In this document: in pieces, positions 25,375-37,554 of the stretch
Layout of the letters: each line of letters begins with the position of its first letter
Position numbering within the stretch: the stretch's first letter is position 1
NCBI GenBank assembly: GCA_020438845.1
Contig: JAGQTV010000018.1
Coordinates: 1-46,313, forward strand
Reading direction: 5' to 3'
Source of the DNA: Mycobacterium sp.
Lineage (GTDB): Bacteria; Actinomycetota; Actinomycetes; Mycobacteriales; Mycobacteriaceae
DNA length: 46,313 bases
Position numbers and translations under genes: made by a program
Notes under the pieces: generated by a model
What the model was told of the DNA's origin: nothing
Seen by the model: only the letters and a program-made list of their open reading frames with translations
Database searches by the model: none

Positions 25375-28300
25375 TTGCGCGTCGCTGCTGCTACACCAGT
25401 TGCCGTCATCGGAATGGCCTGCCGGCTCCCCGGCGGTATCGACTCCCCGGAGGCGCTCTGGGAGGCTTTGCTGCAAGGCCGGGATCTTGTGACCGAGATC
25501 CCTGATGACCGGTGGGACGTCGAAGCGTATTACGACCCCGAGCCCGGCGTTCCCGGCCGGTCGGTCACCCGGTGGGGCTCATTCCTGGACGACGTCGGCG
25601 GCTTCGATTCGGACTTCTTCGGGATGACCGAGCGTGAAGCGACGGCGATCGACCCCCAGCACCGTCTGCTGCTGGAGACTTCTTGGGAGGCCATCGAATA
25701 CGCGGGCGTGGATCCGCATGCTCTGAACGGCACCCGCACCGGTGTGTTCGTGGGGCTGACGCACACCGACTACGAATTGCTCTCCGCCGACAGCGGGGCG
25801 GCCGAGGGGCCGTACGGCTTCACCGGCACCAACCCCAGCTTCGCCTCCGGGCGGGTGTCCTACGTACTGGGTCTGCACGGTCCTGCCGTGACGGTGGACA
25901 CCGCCTGCTCGTCCGGGTTGGTCGCGCTGCACCAGGCCTGTCGGAGCCTGCACGAGGGTGAGAGCGATATGGCTCTGGCCGGCGGGATCTCGGTGACGCT
26001 GGAACCGCGCAAGTCGGTGTCCGGCTCGCTGCAGGGGATGCTGTCGCCGACCGGGCACTGCCACGCCTTCGATGTTGCCGCCGACGGGTTCGTCTCCGGT
26101 GAGGGCAGCGTCGTGCTGTTCCTCAAACGGTTGTCCGACGCCGAGCGCGACGGAGACCGCGTCTTGGCCGTCATCCGCGGCACCGCCGCCAACCAGGACG
26201 GACGCACCGTCAACATCGCAACCCCCTCCGAGACGGCGCAGATCGAGGTCTACCGCGACGCCTTGGCCGCCGCCGAGGTTGACCCGTCGACCGTCGGCAT
26301 GGTCGAGGCGCACGGCACCGGTACCCCGGTCGGTGACCCGATCGAATTCGCCAGCCTGGCGACGGTGTACGGCATCGATGAGCGGTGCGCACTCGCGTCG
26401 ATCAAGGCGAATTTCGGCCACTGTCAGTCCGCGTCCGGGACCTTGGGCGTGATGAAGGCGGTCCTCGCCCTGCAACACGCGTTGGTGCCGCAGAACCTGT
26501 TCTTCACCCGCCTGCCCGATCAGATGGCGGCCATCGACACCCACCTCTTCGTTCCGACGGCTAACACCCCGTGGCCCCACGGTGGCGACGGACCCCGGCG
26601 GGCGGCGGTCTCGTCCTACGGCATGTCCGGAACCAACGCGCACGTGGTCCTCGAGCAGGCTCCGGTCGTCGAACAGAGCGCGCTCTCTCCAGCCCCGGAG
26701 GAGCCACTGCTCTTCCCCATCTCGTCGACCTCCGAGGAGCAGCTGAGGGTCTCGGCCGGCAGGCTGGCCGACTGGCTCGAGCAGCACCAGCAGGCGTCGG
26801 AGGCGAGTAGCGGCTCGGCGCCCGACAGCGGGCTCCGCGACCTGGCCTACACCCTGGCCTGCCGGCGGGCTCATCGTCCCGTGCGCACCGCCGTCACCGC
26901 CCGAACCACCAAGGAACTGATCGCAGCGCTGCGCGAGGTTGCCGAGGGCGATCTGCCGTATCCAGCCGTGGTCGGCCGTGGTGACCGCGGACCGGTGTGG
27001 GTGTTCTCCGGCCAGGGCTCGCAGTGGGCCGGCATGGGTGCGGACCTCCTCGCTACCGAACCGGTCTTCGCCGCCACCATTGCTGTGATCGAGCCCATCA
27101 TCGCGCGCGAATCGGGCTTCTCAGTGACCGAGGCGATGACCGCAGGCGAGAAGGTCACCGGAATCGACCGAGTCCAACCCACGATTTTCGCGATGCAGGT
27201 CGCGATGGCCGAGACGTTGAAGTCCTACGGCGTGCAGCCGGGCGCGGTCATCGGCCACTCGCTGGGCGAGTCCGCGGCCGCCGTCGTTGCCGGCGCGCTC
27301 ACGCTGGAGGACGGCCTGAAGGTCATCTGCCGTCGTTCGAAGCTGATGAAGCGAATCTCCGGCAGTGGTGCCATGGCGGCAGTGGAACTGCCTGGTCCGC
27401 AGGTGCTTTCGGAACTGTCCGTCCGCGGCATCAAGAATGTCGTGCTCGCGGTGGCGGCATCCCCGACGTCCACCGTCATCGGCGGTGATACCCAGGCCGT
27501 CCGGGAACTGGTGGAGCACTGGGAAGCGAACGGGGTGATGGCTCGCGAGGTCGCCGTCGACGTCGCCTCGCACTCGCCCCAGGTTGAGCCGATTCTCGAC
27601 GACCTGATCGAGGCGCTCGCCGACCTCGAGCCGCAGGACCCTGAGGTGCCTTACTACTCCTCGACGCTTTGGGATCCCCGCGACCGGCCTGGCTTCGACG
27701 CCGACTACTGGTCGGAGAACCTGCGCTACACCGTGCGCTTCGCATCGGCGGTGCAGGCGGCCCTCAACGACGGATTCCGGGTCTTCGGTGAGCTCGCGCC
27801 CCATCCGCTGCTCACCCATGCCGTCGACCAGAACGCGAGCAGCCTGGACATGCCGATCGCCGCGCTGGCCTCGATGCGCCGCGAACAGGATCTGCCGGTG
27901 GGTCTGCGCGGATTCGTGGCCGATCTTCACAGCGCCGGTGCCGCAATCGATTTCACCGCCATGTACCCCGAGGGCGGATTGGTGGATGCCCCACTGCCGG
28001 CCTGGACCCACCGGGAGCTGATGCTCAGCCGGGAAGACCAGGACCATCCTGGCCACGGCAGCGCGGTGGTTTCAGTGCATCCGCTGCTCGGTGCGCACGT
28101 CCATCTCGACGAAGAGCCGCCCCGGGATGTCTGGCAGGGCGAGGTCGGTACCGACGTACACCCCTGGCTGGCCGACCACATGATCCACAACATCGCAGCG
28201 CTGCCGGGCGCGGCCTACTGCGAGATGGCGTTGGCCGCGGCTGCCGCGGTCCTCGGCGAGGGCGCGGAGGTGCACGACATCCGTTTCGAGCAGACGTTGC

Positions 28301-31300
28301 TGCTCGACGACCAGACGGCCATCTCCGCTGCGGCCAGTGTGCAGTCACCCGGTGTCCTCGCCTTCTCGGTGAGTACCCAGGACGAGGGACAGCGGACCGG
28401 CCGGGCGGCCGCGACGCTGTGCGCGGCGGGGTCGGAGTCGGAGCCTGGCGCGCCGTCGTACGATATCGAAGCGCTGGTGGCCCAGCATCCGGTCCGCGCC
28501 GACGGCGCCGACCTTCGGGCCGCGTTCGACTCGGTCGGTATCCAGTACGGCCCGGCCTTCTCGGGACTGACCGCCACCTACACCGCCGCCGGTGAGGTCG
28601 ACAGCGTCCTCGCCGAGGTGGCGCTGCCCAGCGCCATTCGGTCACAGCAGTCGGTCTACGGGGTCCACCCTGCCCTTCTCGACGCGTGCTTCCAGTCCGT
28701 GGTGGTGCACCCGACGGTGCAGAACGCCGGATCCGGCGGCCTGTTGCTGCCGGTGGGAGTCCGCCGGTTGCGGTTACACCACCCGGCGCGCAACGCCCAC
28801 TACTGCCTCACCCGCGTCACGCAGACACGGGCCGGTGAGTGCGAGGCCGACATCGAGGTGATGGACCAGGCCGGAGCTGTGCTGCTCAGCGTCGAGGGGC
28901 TGCGGATGTCCGCCGGTGTCTCTGAAGCCGAGCAGGCCAACCGGACGCTCAACGAGCGACTGCTCACCATCGAGTGGGAACCGCGCGAGCTGCCCGACAC
29001 GCAGAAAGACGGCCGCTGGCTGGTTTTCAGCACCGCCGACGCCGCTGATCCACTGGCCCGCCAGATCACCGACGCCATAAATACCGCTGCGGTGGAGGGG
29101 GCTTCGACATGCGCCGCACGGTGGGAGAGGCTGGACGATCCGGCGCGCATCCGCACCGAGTTGGCGGCCAGCACTGTCGCCGAGCCGTATACCGGCCTCG
29201 TGCTCGTGACGCCTCCTGCCGCCGGGCCGGCCGACGGTTCGACCGCCATGCGCGGGCGTGATCAGGTAGCCCTGCTGGTGAAGGCGGCCTGCCAACTTGC
29301 CGAGCTGCCTGGTGAGCCGCCGCGGTTGTTCGTGGTCACCCGCAACGCCGCGACGGTGTCGGCCGGGGAGTCGGCCAACCTGGAACAGGCGGGGTTGCGC
29401 GGGTTGATGCGGGTCATCGATTCCGAACACCCGCATTTGAAAACGACGGCGATCGACACCGATGACACCACCGACGCGGCCCTCGTGACGCGCCAGCTGC
29501 TGTCCGGGTCAGACGAGGACGAGACGGCCTGGCGGGACGGCCAGTGGTATTCGGCCCGCTTGCTGCGCGGACCGCTGCGGCCGGCTGACCGGCGCACCAC
29601 TCTGGCGGACCCTGCCAGCGAGCGGATACGCCTGGAGGTTCGGACGCCGGGCGACGTCGAGTCGTTGGAATTCGTCGTCGCCGACCGGCCGCAGCCCGGC
29701 CCGGGGCAGATCGAGGTCGCGGTGACGGCCTCGAGCATCAACTTCGCCGACGTTCTGGTGGCCTTCGGTCGATATCCCACCTTCGAGGGCTACAAGCAGC
29801 AACTCGGTATCGATTTCGCCGGCATCGTGACTGCGGTCGGGCCGGGAGTCACCGAACATCGGGTCGGCGACCACGTCGGAGGTATGTCGCCCAACGGCTG
29901 CTGGTCGACGTTCGTCGTCTGCGATGCCCGTCACGCCGTGACCGTGCCGACGGCCATCCCGCTGACCGAGGCGGCTTCCATCCCGACCGCCTCGGCGACA
30001 GCCTGGTACAGCCTGCATGACCTGGCCCGCATCAGCAGTGACGACAAGGTGCTGATCCACTCGGGCACCGGAGGCGTCGGGCAGGCGGCAATCGCGATCG
30101 CCCGAGCGGCCGGGTGCGAGATCTTCGCCACCGCCGGTAGCCCGGAGCGTCGAGAAGTGCTGCGCGAGATGGGAATCGAGCACGTCTACGACTCGCGCAG
30201 CCTGACCTTCGCCGACGAGATCCGGCGGGACACCGGCGGCTACGGCGTCGACGTGGTGCTCAACTCGCTGCCCGGAGCCGCCCAGCGGGCCGGGGTGGAA
30301 CTACTCGCCTTCGGCGGGCGGTTCATCGAAATCGGCAAGCGTGACATCTATGGCGACACCCGGCTCGGATTGTTCCCATTCCGCCGCAACCTGTCGTTCT
30401 ACGCCGTAGACCTGGCGTTGCTGACGCACAGCCATCCGGCGGTCGTTCAGCGGTTGTTGACCACGGTGTACCAGCAGACCGCTGACGGCGTGCTGCCGAT
30501 ACCGCCCACCACTCATTTCCCGATCGCAGATGCCTCGACGGCCGTCCGGTTGGTCGGCGGTGCCGGCCACACCGGCAAGGTGCTTCTGGACGTGAGTGGA
30601 AGTATCAGGGCTCACCACGGCAAGGTTCCGGCGGTGCTGTCACCGGCCGATGTTCCGGTCTTCCGTACCGACGGGTCGTACATCGTCACCGGCGGCCTGG
30701 GCGGGCTCGGCCTGTTCCTGGCCGGCGAGATGACCTCGGCCGGGTGTGGACGGATCGTCCTGAACTCGCGGTCGGCGCCGGGCGCGGAGGCGCAGGAGGC
30801 CATCGAGAAACTGCGGGCCGGCGGTGCCGATGTGCAGGTCGTCAGTGGAGACATCTCGGATCCGACAGTCGCCGAGACCTTGGTGGCCGTCGCCACCGAA
30901 ACCGGTCTGCCGGTCCGCGGCGTGCTGCACGGTGCGGCGGTGGTCGAAGACGCCACCTTGACCAACATCACCGACACTCTGCTCGGCCACTGCTGGGAGC
31001 CAAAGGTGGCCGGCGCGTGGAACCTCCACGAGGCGACGCTGGGGCAGCCCCTGGACTGGTTCTGCTCGTTCTCGTCGGCTGCCGCCTTGGTTGGATCGCC
31101 CGGTCAGGGTGCCTACGCCGCGGCCAACAGCTGGCTGGACGCCTTCTCGCGCTGGCGGCACGCGCAGGGCCTGCCCGCCACGGCGATCGCCTGGGGCGCG
31201 TGGTCCCAGGTTGGACGCGGCATGGCGCTGGCCGAGGGCACCGGCATCGCCATCGAACCGGCCGAGGGAGCGCAAGCCTTCGAGACGCTGCTGCGCTACG

Positions 31301-31707
31301 ACCGCCCCTACAGCGGCTATGCGCCGATCATCGGAACCCCCTGGTTGACTGCGTTCGGTCAGCGCAGCAAGTTCGCCGAGGCGTTCCAGTCAGCAAACTC
31401 CGCACAGAGCGACAGCGGCAAGTTCCTGGCGGAGCTGCGGGCGGTCGTCCCGGAGGAGTGGCCCGGAATCATCCGCAAGATGGTCTCGGACCAGTTGAGC
31501 CTTCTGCTGCGTCGCAACATCGACCCGGACCGGCCGTTGTCCGACTACGGCCTGGACTCGCTGGGCAACCTCGAACTGCGCACTCGGATCGAGACCGAGA
31601 CCGGTGTCCGGATCGGCCCGACTCAGATCACCACTGTGCGCGGGCTCGCAGATCACCTCTGCGAGGAGCTCCAGCAACGCGAGGCGATACCAGCATCCGC
31701 GGGTTAG
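25375..31707 (+). CDS. pks: Type I polyketide synthase, single MAS-like module (KS-AT-DH-ER-KR-ACP)
   Basis: 2110 residues, the length of mycocerosic acid synthase and Pks5. Domains in order: KS with Cys about 178 (VDTACSSG) and His in VEAHGTGTP and [14 protein letters not shown] with [12 protein letters not shown], nucleophile in IGHSLGES (about 627) and VASH near 729, a motif typical of branched-extender rather than malonyl ATs; DH with [13 protein letters not shown] (about 929); ER with [11 protein letters not shown] (about 1562); KR with VTGGLGGLG and [23 protein letters not shown] with [11 protein letters not shown] (Ser about 2062). There is no thioesterase, as in MAS. All reductive sites look intact, so each cycle should give a saturated, probably methyl-branched unit. 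TTG start. It begins pks-papA-mmpL; the acyl primer would come from the FadD at 38251. Confidence 0.93.
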   Translation: MRVAAATPVAVIGMACRLPGGIDSPEALWEALLQGRDLVTEIPDDRWDVEAYYDPEPGVPGRSVTRWGSFLDDVGGFDSDFFGMTEREATAIDPQHRLLLETSWEAIEYAGVDPHALNGTRTGVFVGLTHTDYELLSADSGAAEGPYGFTGTNPSFASGRVSYVLGLHGPAVTVDTACSSGLVALHQACRSLHEGESDMALAGGISVTLEPRKSVSGSLQGMLSPTGHCHAFDVAADGFVSGEGSVVLFLKRLSDAERDGDRVLAVIRGTAANQDGRTVNIATPSETAQIEVYRDALAAAEVDPSTVGMVEAHGTGTPVGDPIEFASLATVYGIDERCALASIKANFGHCQSASGTLGVMKAVLALQHALVPQNLFFTRLPDQMAAIDTHLFVPTANTPWPHGGDGPRRAAVSSYGMSGTNAHVVLEQAPVVEQSALSPAPEEPLLFPISSTSEEQLRVSAGRLADWLEQHQQASEASSGSAPDSGLRDLAYTLACRRAHRPVRTAVTARTTKELIAALREVAEGDLPYPAVVGRGDRGPVWVFSGQGSQWAGMGADLLATEPVFAATIAVIEPIIARESGFSVTEAMTAGEKVTGIDRVQPTIFAMQVAMAETLKSYGVQPGAVIGHSLGESAAAVVAGALTLEDGLKVICRRSKLMKRISGSGAMAAVELPGPQVLSELSVRGIKNVVLAVAASPTSTVIGGDTQAVRELVEHWEANGVMAREVAVDVASHSPQVEPILDDLIEALADLEPQDPEVPYYSSTLWDPRDRPGFDADYWSENLRYTVRFASAVQAALNDGFRVFGELAPHPLLTHAVDQNASSLDMPIAALASMRREQDLPVGLRGFVADLHSAGAAIDFTAMYPEGGLVDAPLPAWTHRELMLSREDQDHPGHGSAVVSVHPLLGAHVHLDEEPPRDVWQGEVGTDVHPWLADHMIHNIAALPGAAYCEMALAAAAAVLGEGAEVHDIRFEQTLLLDDQTAISAAASVQSPGVLAFSVSTQDEGQRTGRAAATLCAAGSESEPGAPSYDIEALVAQHPVRADGADLRAAFDSVGIQYGPAFSGLTATYTAAGEVDSVLAEVALPSAIRSQQSVYGVHPALLDACFQSVVVHPTVQNAGSGGLLLPVGVRRLRLHHPARNAHYCLTRVTQTRAGECEADIEVMDQAGAVLLSVEGLRMSAGVSEAEQANRTLNERLLTIEWEPRELPDTQKDGRWLVFSTADAADPLARQITDAINTAAVEGASTCAARWERLDDPARIRTELAASTVAEPYTGLVLVTPPAAGPADGSTAMRGRDQVALLVKAACQLAELPGEPPRLFVVTRNAATVSAGESANLEQAGLRGLMRVIDSEHPHLKTTAIDTDDTTDAALVTRQLLSGSDEDETAWRDGQWYSARLLRGPLRPADRRTTLADPASERIRLEVRTPGDVESLEFVVADRPQPGPGQIEVAVTASSINFADVLVAFGRYPTFEGYKQQLGIDFAGIVTAVGPGVTEHRVGDHVGGMSPNGCWSTFVVCDARHAVTVPTAIPLTEAASIPTASATAWYSLHDLARISSDDKVLIHSGTGGVGQAAIAIARAAGCEIFATAGSPERREVLREMGIEHVYDSRSLTFADEIRRDTGGYGVDVVLNSLPGAAQRAGVELLAFGGRFIEIGKRDIYGDTRLGLFPFRRNLSFYAVDLALLTHSHPAVVQRLLTTVYQQTADGVLPIPPTTHFPIADASTAVRLVGGAGHTGKVLLDVSGSIRAHHGKVPAVLSPADVPVFRTDGSYIVTGGLGGLGLFLAGEMTSAGCGRIVLNSRSAPGAEAQEAIEKLRAGGADVQVVSGDISDPTVAETLVAVATETGLPVRGVLHGAAVVEDATLTNITDTLLGHCWEPKVAGAWNLHEATLGQPLDWFCSFSSAAALVGSPGQGAYAAANSWLDAFSRWRHAQGLPATAIAWGAWSQVGRGMALAEGTGIAIEPAEGAQAFETLLRYDRPYSGYAPIIGTPWLTAFGQRSKFAEAFQSANSAQSDSGKFLAELRAVVPEEWPGIIRKMVSDQLSLLLRRNIDPDRPLSDYGLDSLGNLELRTRIETETGVRIGPTQITTVRGLADHLCEELQQREAIPASAG

Positions 31708-31753
31708 ACAGCTACCCTGCAGTTGGGCATGCCCGTTCATTGAGGAGAAGACA

Positions 31754-33211
31754 ATGCGAGTTGGGCCATTAGAAATCGGCTCGATCACCGACTGGTCGCC
31801 TGTCGACGGTCCAGTGGTGATGTGGCAGCCGACTGCCAGATCGCTGGCGAAGTTGTCGCAGGCTCCGGTCAGCTCGGTGCCGGTGGGCTACATGCAAGCC
31901 CAGCACATCCGAGGGTACTGCTCACAGCGCGATAAAGGGCTGGATTACTCGCGATTGATGGTCGTCAGCTGCGACGCGCCCGGAGTGTGCGACATCCGGG
32001 CGATGACCTACGTCGTCAACGCGCATCTGCGGCGACATGACACCTACCGCAGCTGGTTCGAATACCACCCCACAGTCGACGGCTACGGCGACATCGTTCG
32101 CCACGCAATCGACGATCCGCGGGACATCGAGTTCGCCCCGGTCAAACACGGGGAGATGGGCATCGACGAGCTGCGCGATCTCGTCGTGAACATTCCCGAT
32201 CCGCTCAACTGGGATTGTTTCCGGTACGGCATCGTCCAGGGCCCGGACAGCTTCACCTTTTTCGCCAGCATCGATCACGTGCACGTCGACGCCATGATCG
32301 TCGGGGTCACGCTGATGGAGTTCTTCATGATGTACTCGGCACTGGTGGCCGGTGGTGCGCCTCTGGAACTCCCGCCTGCCGGAAGTTACAGCGACTTCTG
32401 TGAACGGCAGAACGCCTACACCTCGGCCCTGACCACCGAATCACCCGAGGTCCGCAAGTGGGTCGACTTCGCTCGCGCGAACCACAACACCCTGCCCGCC
32501 TTCCCGCTGCCGCTGGGTGACCCCGAGGTGCGGTGGGGATCGGCCATCGCGACCATGCCGGTGATGGACGAGCAGCAAATGATGCGGTTCGAATCGGCTT
32601 GCACCGCAGCGGGCGCCCGTTTCATCGGTGGCGTATTCGCCTGCATCGGCCTGACCGAGCATGAACTCACCGGTTCTGATTTCTACTACGCCGTCACTCC
32701 GAAGGACACCCGGCGCGACTTCACCGACTCAATGACCCAGGGCTGGTTCACCGGCCTCATCCCGGTCTCTGTGCCCATCCGGAACCAGTCGTTCGCCGAA
32801 GCCGCCCGGGCGGCCCAGGCGTCCTTCGACAACGCGCGGTCGATGGCGGAACTGCCCTACGACCGCGTCGTGGAGTTGGACCCCACGCTGAGTGGCCCGC
32901 CACCCAACTTCCCGGTGATCAACTTCCTCGACGCGGGCACTGCTCCGCTTTCGGCGTTGCTGACGGCCGAACTGGGCGACCTGCATGTCGGGGTGTTCAG
33001 TGACGGGCGGTATTCCTACCAGCTGTCGATCTACATCGCGCGCGTTGCCGACCAGACCGCCGTGTCGGTGATGTACCCGGACAATCCGGAGGCGCGCAGG
33101 TCGGTCGATCGGTTTGTCGCGGCGCTGAAGTCGGTCTTCCAGACTGTGGCGGAGCGCGGTGACTGGGACGTCCTGACTTGCGCTGCCTTGGCCTGCGATG
33201 ACGTTGCCTGA
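31754..33211 (+). CDS. papA3: Polyketide-associated acyltransferase (PapA)
   Basis: 485 residues, condensation-like acyltransferase (PapA3 about 472). The catalytic HxxxD is H175-V-H-V-D179 in [11 protein letters not shown]. Its N-terminus [16 protein letters not shown] resembles PapA proteins of the trehalose lipid loci. It should transfer the PKS-made chain, or a starter fatty acid, to a hydroxyl of trehalose or another sugar in the cytoplasm. ATG at 31754 follows GAGGAG; the open frame upstream is only the PKS tail in another frame. It sits 46 bases after pks and 17 bases before mmpL. The papA3 name is by locus position, not proof of substrate. Confidence 0.85.
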   Translation: MRVGPLEIGSITDWSPVDGPVVMWQPTARSLAKLSQAPVSSVPVGYMQAQHIRGYCSQRDKGLDYSRLMVVSCDAPGVCDIRAMTYVVNAHLRRHDTYRSWFEYHPTVDGYGDIVRHAIDDPRDIEFAPVKHGEMGIDELRDLVVNIPDPLNWDCFRYGIVQGPDSFTFFASIDHVHVDAMIVGVTLMEFFMMYSALVAGGAPLELPPAGSYSDFCERQNAYTSALTTESPEVRKWVDFARANHNTLPAFPLPLGDPEVRWGSAIATMPVMDEQQMMRFESACTAAGARFIGGVFACIGLTEHELTGSDFYYAVTPKDTRRDFTDSMTQGWFTGLIPVSVPIRNQSFAEAARAAQASFDNARSMAELPYDRVVELDPTLSGPPPNFPVINFLDAGTAPLSALLTAELGDLHVGVFSDGRYSYQLSIYIARVADQTAVSVMYPDNPEARRSVDRFVAALKSVFQTVAERGDWDVLTCAALACDDVA

Positions 33212-33228
33212 CGCCCTTTCGTGGTGCG

Positions 33229-36200
33229 GTGAGTGAGCTGACCGGAGGGGGGTTCTTCGGCTGGTTAGGACGTCTCGTCGTTCGTTGGCCGTGGGCGGTC
33301 ATCGCCATCTGGCTGCTGGTTGCGGCCGCGGTCTCCACGACTGTGCCGCCCCTGGCCGAGATGTCGCAGCGCAATCCCGTTGCGCTGCTGCCGGCCGATG
33401 CCCCTTCCAATGTGGCCACCCGCCAGATGAACGACGCGTTCAAGGACTCGGGTGCGGACAACATTCTGGTGGTGCTGCTCACCGACAATAAGGGGCTGAG
33501 CGGCGACGACGAAGCGGTCTACCGGCGGCTGGTCGACCGGCTGCGGCAGGACACCACGAATGTGGTGATGCTGCAGGACTTCATCAGCGCACCGCCGCTC
33601 CGTGAGGCCCTGGCGAGTAAGGACGGCCAAGCCTGGATCCTGCCGGTCGGTCTGTCCGGCGAACTGGGGACACCGAAGGCCTACAACGCATACATGCACG
33701 TGGTCGGCCTGGTGGACGACACGCTGAAGGGCTCGTCGTTGTCGGCGCGGATGACGGGGCCGGCGGCGACGGTTGCGGACCTCACCGATGCCGGAGCCCG
33801 CGACCGGATGCCCATCGAGGTGGCGATCGCGGTGCTGCTCCTGGTGATTCTGGCGATCATCTACCGAAATCCGGTGACGATGCTGCTTCCGCTGCTCACC
33901 ATCGGTGCGTCCCTGGTGAGCGCCCAAGGGCTGATCTCGGCCGTGTCGCTGACCACCGGCTTGCCGATCTCCAACCAGGCGATCGTGCTGCTGAGTGCGA
34001 TGATCGCCGGCGCGGGAACCGACTACGCCGTCTTCCTGATCAGCCGGTACCACGACTACATGCGTGGCGGCGACGACAGCGATACCGCGCTGCAAAAGGC
34101 CTTGCCCTCGATCGGGAAGGTGATTGCCGCCTCGGCGGCTACCGTCGGCGTCACCTTCCTCGGAATGGGACTGGCCAAATTGGGGCTGTTCTCCACCACC
34201 GGGCTGTCGCTGGCCATGGGCATCGGCACCGCGTTCGTCGGCGCGGTGACGCTGTTGCCCGCCGTCATGGTCCTGGCCGGGCGTCGCGGCTGGATCAAGC
34301 CGCGGCCCGAACTCGCGGCCCGGTTCTGGCGGCGCATGGGCATCCAGGTGGTGCGTCGGCCCCGCGCATACCTGGCGGCCAGCCTTGTGCTGCTGCTCGC
34401 GCTGGCGGCGTGCGCGAGCCTGGTGCGGTACAACTATGACGACCGCAAGGTGCTCCCGGCCGCGATGGAGTCGTCTGTCGGGTACGACCTGCTGGATCAG
34501 CACTTCGACGCGAACCACACCATCCCGCAGTATCTGGTGATCCAGTCCTCGCGTGATCTGCGCACCCCCCGTTCGCTGGCGGAGTTGGACCAGTTGGCTC
34601 AGCGTGTCAGCCAGGTCCCGGGCGTCCATGCGGTACGAGGGGTGACTCGCCCTACCGGTGAGACCATTCCGCAGGCCAAGGCGACCTATCAGGCCGGCAA
34701 GGTCGGTGAGGAACTGGCCAGCGCCTCAGGTCTGATCGCAGCGCGCTCATCGGACCTGAACCGGTTGTCCTCCGGTGCCCGCCAGCTGGCGAACGGACTC
34801 GGCGATGTCCAGGGCCAGGTCAACCAGGCTGTCGGCAACGTCTCCAGCATCATCGACTCGCTGGCCTACGTCCAGGGCCTGGCCGGCGGTGAGGCGACCT
34901 TCGAGGAGATCGACAAGGCCGCCCGGCTGGTCGACGGCCTGCGCATGCTCGGTGACATTCTGCAGGTCAAGTTCGCCGGTTACACCTACAAGCTCGACTG
35001 GATCGACCCCGTCGTCATCGCACTCGACACCAGTCCCTACTGCACCTTCAATCCGGTGTGCGCGACCGCCCGGGACCAGTTCCACAAACTCCAGAACGCC
35101 CGCGACGCCGGATTGCTCGACGGGGTCCTCAAGCTGGGTACGGAGTTGAGCGCCGCCCAGCCGGTGACGTCCGTCGCTTCGACCGTGCGCCGCCTCAGCG
35201 CTGCTCTGCAGACCGTGGTGAATTCGCTTCGCGCGTTGGGTGTGTATGACGCGTCGACCGCCCGGGCTCGGCTTTACACCGTGCAGGGCGGCGCCGATAA
35301 GCTGGCCAGCGCCAGCAGCCAGATCGCCGATGGTGTCGAATTGCTGGTGAACCAGACCAAACTCGTGGGCAGCGGCTTGGACAGCGCCTCATCGTTCCTC
35401 GAGGCGATGGGCCAGGATGCCGCCAGCCCGGCCATGTCGGGCTTCAACATCCCGCCCGAGGTTCTGCGCTCCGATGAGTTCCGCAAGGCGGCAAAGGTAT
35501 TCGTCTCCCCAGACGGCCATGCCGTCCGCTACCTGGTCCAGACTGACCTGAACCCATTCAGTACCCAGGCGATGGATCAGGTGAACGCCATCCTGGCCGC
35601 CGCCAGAGGCGCGCTGCCGGGTACCTCGCTCAGCGATGCGAAGGTGTCGTTGTCCGGCTATCCGGTGACACTGCGCGACACCCGGGACTACTACAACCGG
35701 GATTTGCATCTGATCATCGTCGTGACCATCGTGGTGGTGCTGCTGGTCCTGATGATCCTGCTGCGGGCAGCAGTGGCGCCGCTATACCTCGTCGGATCGG
35801 TCATCCTGTCCTATCTGTCAGCCGTTGGCCTCGGGGTGCTGGTCTTCCAATTCCTGCTGCACCAGGAATTGCATTGGAGCGTGCCTGGATTGACGTTCGT
35901 GGTACTGGTGGCGGTCGGAGCGGACTACAACATGCTGCTCGCCTCGCGACTACGCGACGAGGCAGCCAACGGCCTGCAGCGCCTCGGCGTGATCCGAACC
36001 GTTCGATCGACCGGGGGTGTCATCACCGCGGCCGGATTCATTTTCGCCGCCTCGATGTTTGGCCTGCTCTTTTCGAGCATCACGACGATTGTGCAGGCGG
36101 GGGCGATAATCGGAATGGGGATTTTGCTCGACACCCTGCTGGTGCGCACGATCACCGTGCCCGCGGTCGCCACACTTCTGGGCAATCTGAGCTGGTGGCC

Positions 36201-36270
36201 GGCCAAGCTGCGTCCCACTCGACCGGAACCGGCTGAGCCGCCCAAACCCACTGTCTTCGAACAGGTCTGA
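33229..36270 (+). CDS. mmpL10: MmpL-family RND lipid transporter
   Basis: 1013 residues with the MmpL layout: first membrane span ([17 protein letters not shown]), a large periplasmic domain, spans 2-6, span 7 near residue 385, a second periplasmic domain of about 320 residues, and spans 8-12. The proton-relay Asp-Tyr pairs are present in both halves: D265-Y266 in [14 protein letters not shown] and D899-Y900 in [12 protein letters not shown]. It should export the glycolipid precursor made by Pks/PapA to the periplasm. MmpL10 of M. smegmatis occupies the matching place in the trehalose polyphleate locus. GTG at 33229 has no clear ribosome site and lies 17 bases after papA. Its end faces the Chp-like gene. 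Confidence 0.88.
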   Translation: MSELTGGGFFGWLGRLVVRWPWAVIAIWLLVAAAVSTTVPPLAEMSQRNPVALLPADAPSNVATRQMNDAFKDSGADNILVVLLTDNKGLSGDDEAVYRRLVDRLRQDTTNVVMLQDFISAPPLREALASKDGQAWILPVGLSGELGTPKAYNAYMHVVGLVDDTLKGSSLSARMTGPAATVADLTDAGARDRMPIEVAIAVLLLVILAIIYRNPVTMLLPLLTIGASLVSAQGLISAVSLTTGLPISNQAIVLLSAMIAGAGTDYAVFLISRYHDYMRGGDDSDTALQKALPSIGKVIAASAATVGVTFLGMGLAKLGLFSTTGLSLAMGIGTAFVGAVTLLPAVMVLAGRRGWIKPRPELAARFWRRMGIQVVRRPRAYLAASLVLLLALAACASLVRYNYDDRKVLPAAMESSVGYDLLDQHFDANHTIPQYLVIQSSRDLRTPRSLAELDQLAQRVSQVPGVHAVRGVTRPTGETIPQAKATYQAGKVGEELASASGLIAARSSDLNRLSSGARQLANGLGDVQGQVNQAVGNVSSIIDSLAYVQGLAGGEATFEEIDKAARLVDGLRMLGDILQVKFAGYTYKLDWIDPVVIALDTSPYCTFNPVCATARDQFHKLQNARDAGLLDGVLKLGTELSAAQPVTSVASTVRRLSAALQTVVNSLRALGVYDASTARARLYTVQGGADKLASASSQIADGVELLVNQTKLVGSGLDSASSFLEAMGQDAASPAMSGFNIPPEVLRSDEFRKAAKVFVSPDGHAVRYLVQTDLNPFSTQAMDQVNAILAAARGALPGTSLSDAKVSLSGYPVTLRDTRDYYNRDLHLIIVVTIVVVLLVLMILLRAAVAPLYLVGSVILSYLSAVGLGVLVFQFLLHQELHWSVPGLTFVVLVAVGADYNMLLASRLRDEAANGLQRLGVIRTVRSTGGVITAAGFIFAASMFGLLFSSITTIVQAGAIIGMGILLDTLLVRTITVPAVATLLGNLSWWPAKLRPTRPEPAEPPKPTVFEQV

Positions 36271-36307
36271 CCGGCTGAACAGCTTCGGCCAGGACCAAGC
36301 CGCCGGC

Positions 36308-37471
36308 CTACCCGAAGGCGGAAAGGATTTCCCGGTACTGGGCGAATTGCTCGTCGATGGCGGCCTGCGACTGCGGATCGAGAACCGCGATGGGATCCAT
36401 GCCGTTGGGGTCCACCGTGACGGGATGGTCCGGGTTGTCGTTGCGGGAGTATCCCGCATCGATGATCGGCTGGAGGGCTCCGTCGATCATGTCCACTGTC
36501 CCGTCAGGTATGCCGAGGTAGCGCAGCGGCAGGGTCAGTGGCAGATGATTGATCGGGATCAGGAAGGACGTCGTCTGTGCGCCTTTGGAGTTCACTTCGG
36601 TTTTGATGTTCTGCGGCGGGACGACCTCGGGGGTGGTGAATGCCGCTGAGGTGTGGACGATCGTCGACCCGGCGATGGCATTGGCGACGGCAAACGGGTT
36701 CTCCGGCCGGTCCGGGAAGTCGGCCAGGCCGTCGTACGCCGCGACGATCCTGTTGGCGTCGTACTGGCTGTCCACCTTCTTGGGCATGGTGTAGTCGATC
36801 AGCGGGATGTACTCTCCTGGCCCGAAGATGCCGGCCAGGAAGCTCTTGCTGAGTCCGTTTGTGCTGGTCGGATCGCCGATCGTGGTGAAGGTGAGCTGGT
36901 CGCGTGGCGGGGCTTTCGGATCACCGGCAAGGCGGACCTGCTCCTGGTCGAGGGCCAGGGTGCCCTGTGACAGGCCGACGACGGCCACATCAGTCCCGAT
37001 GCCGTTCCAAATGGCTCGATTCAGGCTGTTGGTTGCGTCGGTCGCGGCTTCTCCGATGGTGACGTTGTCGCGCGGCCCCGGTGGCAGCAGTCCCTGCGGC
37101 ATCCAACTGAACGGCGCGCCGGCGGGATAATCGATCAGATCGCGACGGGAATCCGGGAACCAGCCCAGCCCGGCGCGCATCGTGTATTCGACCCAGGGGA
37201 TGCCCGGCGCGCGGGCACCGCCAAGGGCGTAGACGACAGGAGCGTCGGAGCCGTGGACGAGTGGTGACGGGGTCGGCCATGCCGCCTCGGCGGCATACGG
37301 GCCCGCGCCCGGCTGGGGCACGGGTTGCCAGGGCGTCCACGTGTCGGCGGCCGCCGCCCCAGTGCCAAGTCCCCCGGATGCTCCGAAAAGACCAAGGGTG
37401 AGCATCCCGGCGATCGTTCGCCTGGTTACCGCGCGTCCCGGGATCTTCCGGCCGGGAATCCGTCGAGTCAT
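36308..37471 (-). CDS. Secreted PE-PPE-domain serine hydrolase/acyltransferase (Chp-like)
   Basis: 387 residues. The export signal has a twin-arginine look (VTRRTIAGMLTLGLFGASGG, cut near AAAA-DTW), followed by a PE-PPE (alpha/beta hydrolase) domain with nucleophile elbow VVGLSQGTLALDQ. M. tuberculosis Chp1 and Chp2, which move acyl chains between acyltrehaloses outside the membrane, share this domain and locus type, and the M. smegmatis counterpart carries out the last step of trehalose polyphleate assembly. The same transesterification is inferred here. The ATG at 37471 is preferred to a TTG at 37489 because GGAGGGAGGG precedes it. It is the last gene of fadD > gap-like > chp-like and is convergent with mmpL. 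Confidence 0.82.
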   Translation of the reverse strand: MTRRIPGRKIPGRAVTRRTIAGMLTLGLFGASGGLGTGAAAADTWTPWQPVPQPGAGPYAAEAAWPTPSPLVHGSDAPVVYALGGARAPGIPWVEYTMRAGLGWFPDSRRDLIDYPAGAPFSWMPQGLLPPGPRDNVTIGEAATDATNSLNRAIWNGIGTDVAVVGLSQGTLALDQEQVRLAGDPKAPPRDQLTFTTIGDPTSTNGLSKSFLAGIFGPGEYIPLIDYTMPKKVDSQYDANRIVAAYDGLADFPDRPENPFAVANAIAGSTIVHTSAAFTTPEVVPPQNIKTEVNSKGAQTTSFLIPINHLPLTLPLRYLGIPDGTVDMIDGALQPIIDAGYSRNDNPDHPVTVDPNGMDPIAVLDPQSQAAIDEQFAQYREILSAFG

Positions 37472-37554
37472 GCAGCGCCCTCCCTCCAACGAAACACGCT
37501 ACCGCACCGCACACGATGCGCAGACGGGCAAGAGGCCCAAACGGCCCGCCACCG

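Noticed and set aside
28160-28240. Broken dehydratase domain in the PKS because the motif is H-x3-N instead of H-x3-G
   Set aside because: MAS-type dehydratases, as I remember them, carry this asparagine; the catalytic His and the following LPGAAY are intact.
25375-31707. Bimodular phleic-acid type PKS
   Set aside because: Only one KS, AT, DH, ER, KR and ACP can be found, with the ACP right at the C-terminus and a papA gene 46 bases on.
36271-36307. Terminator between mmpL and the Chp-like gene
   Set aside because: Only a 4-bp GCTG/CAGC stem is visible; too weak to call.
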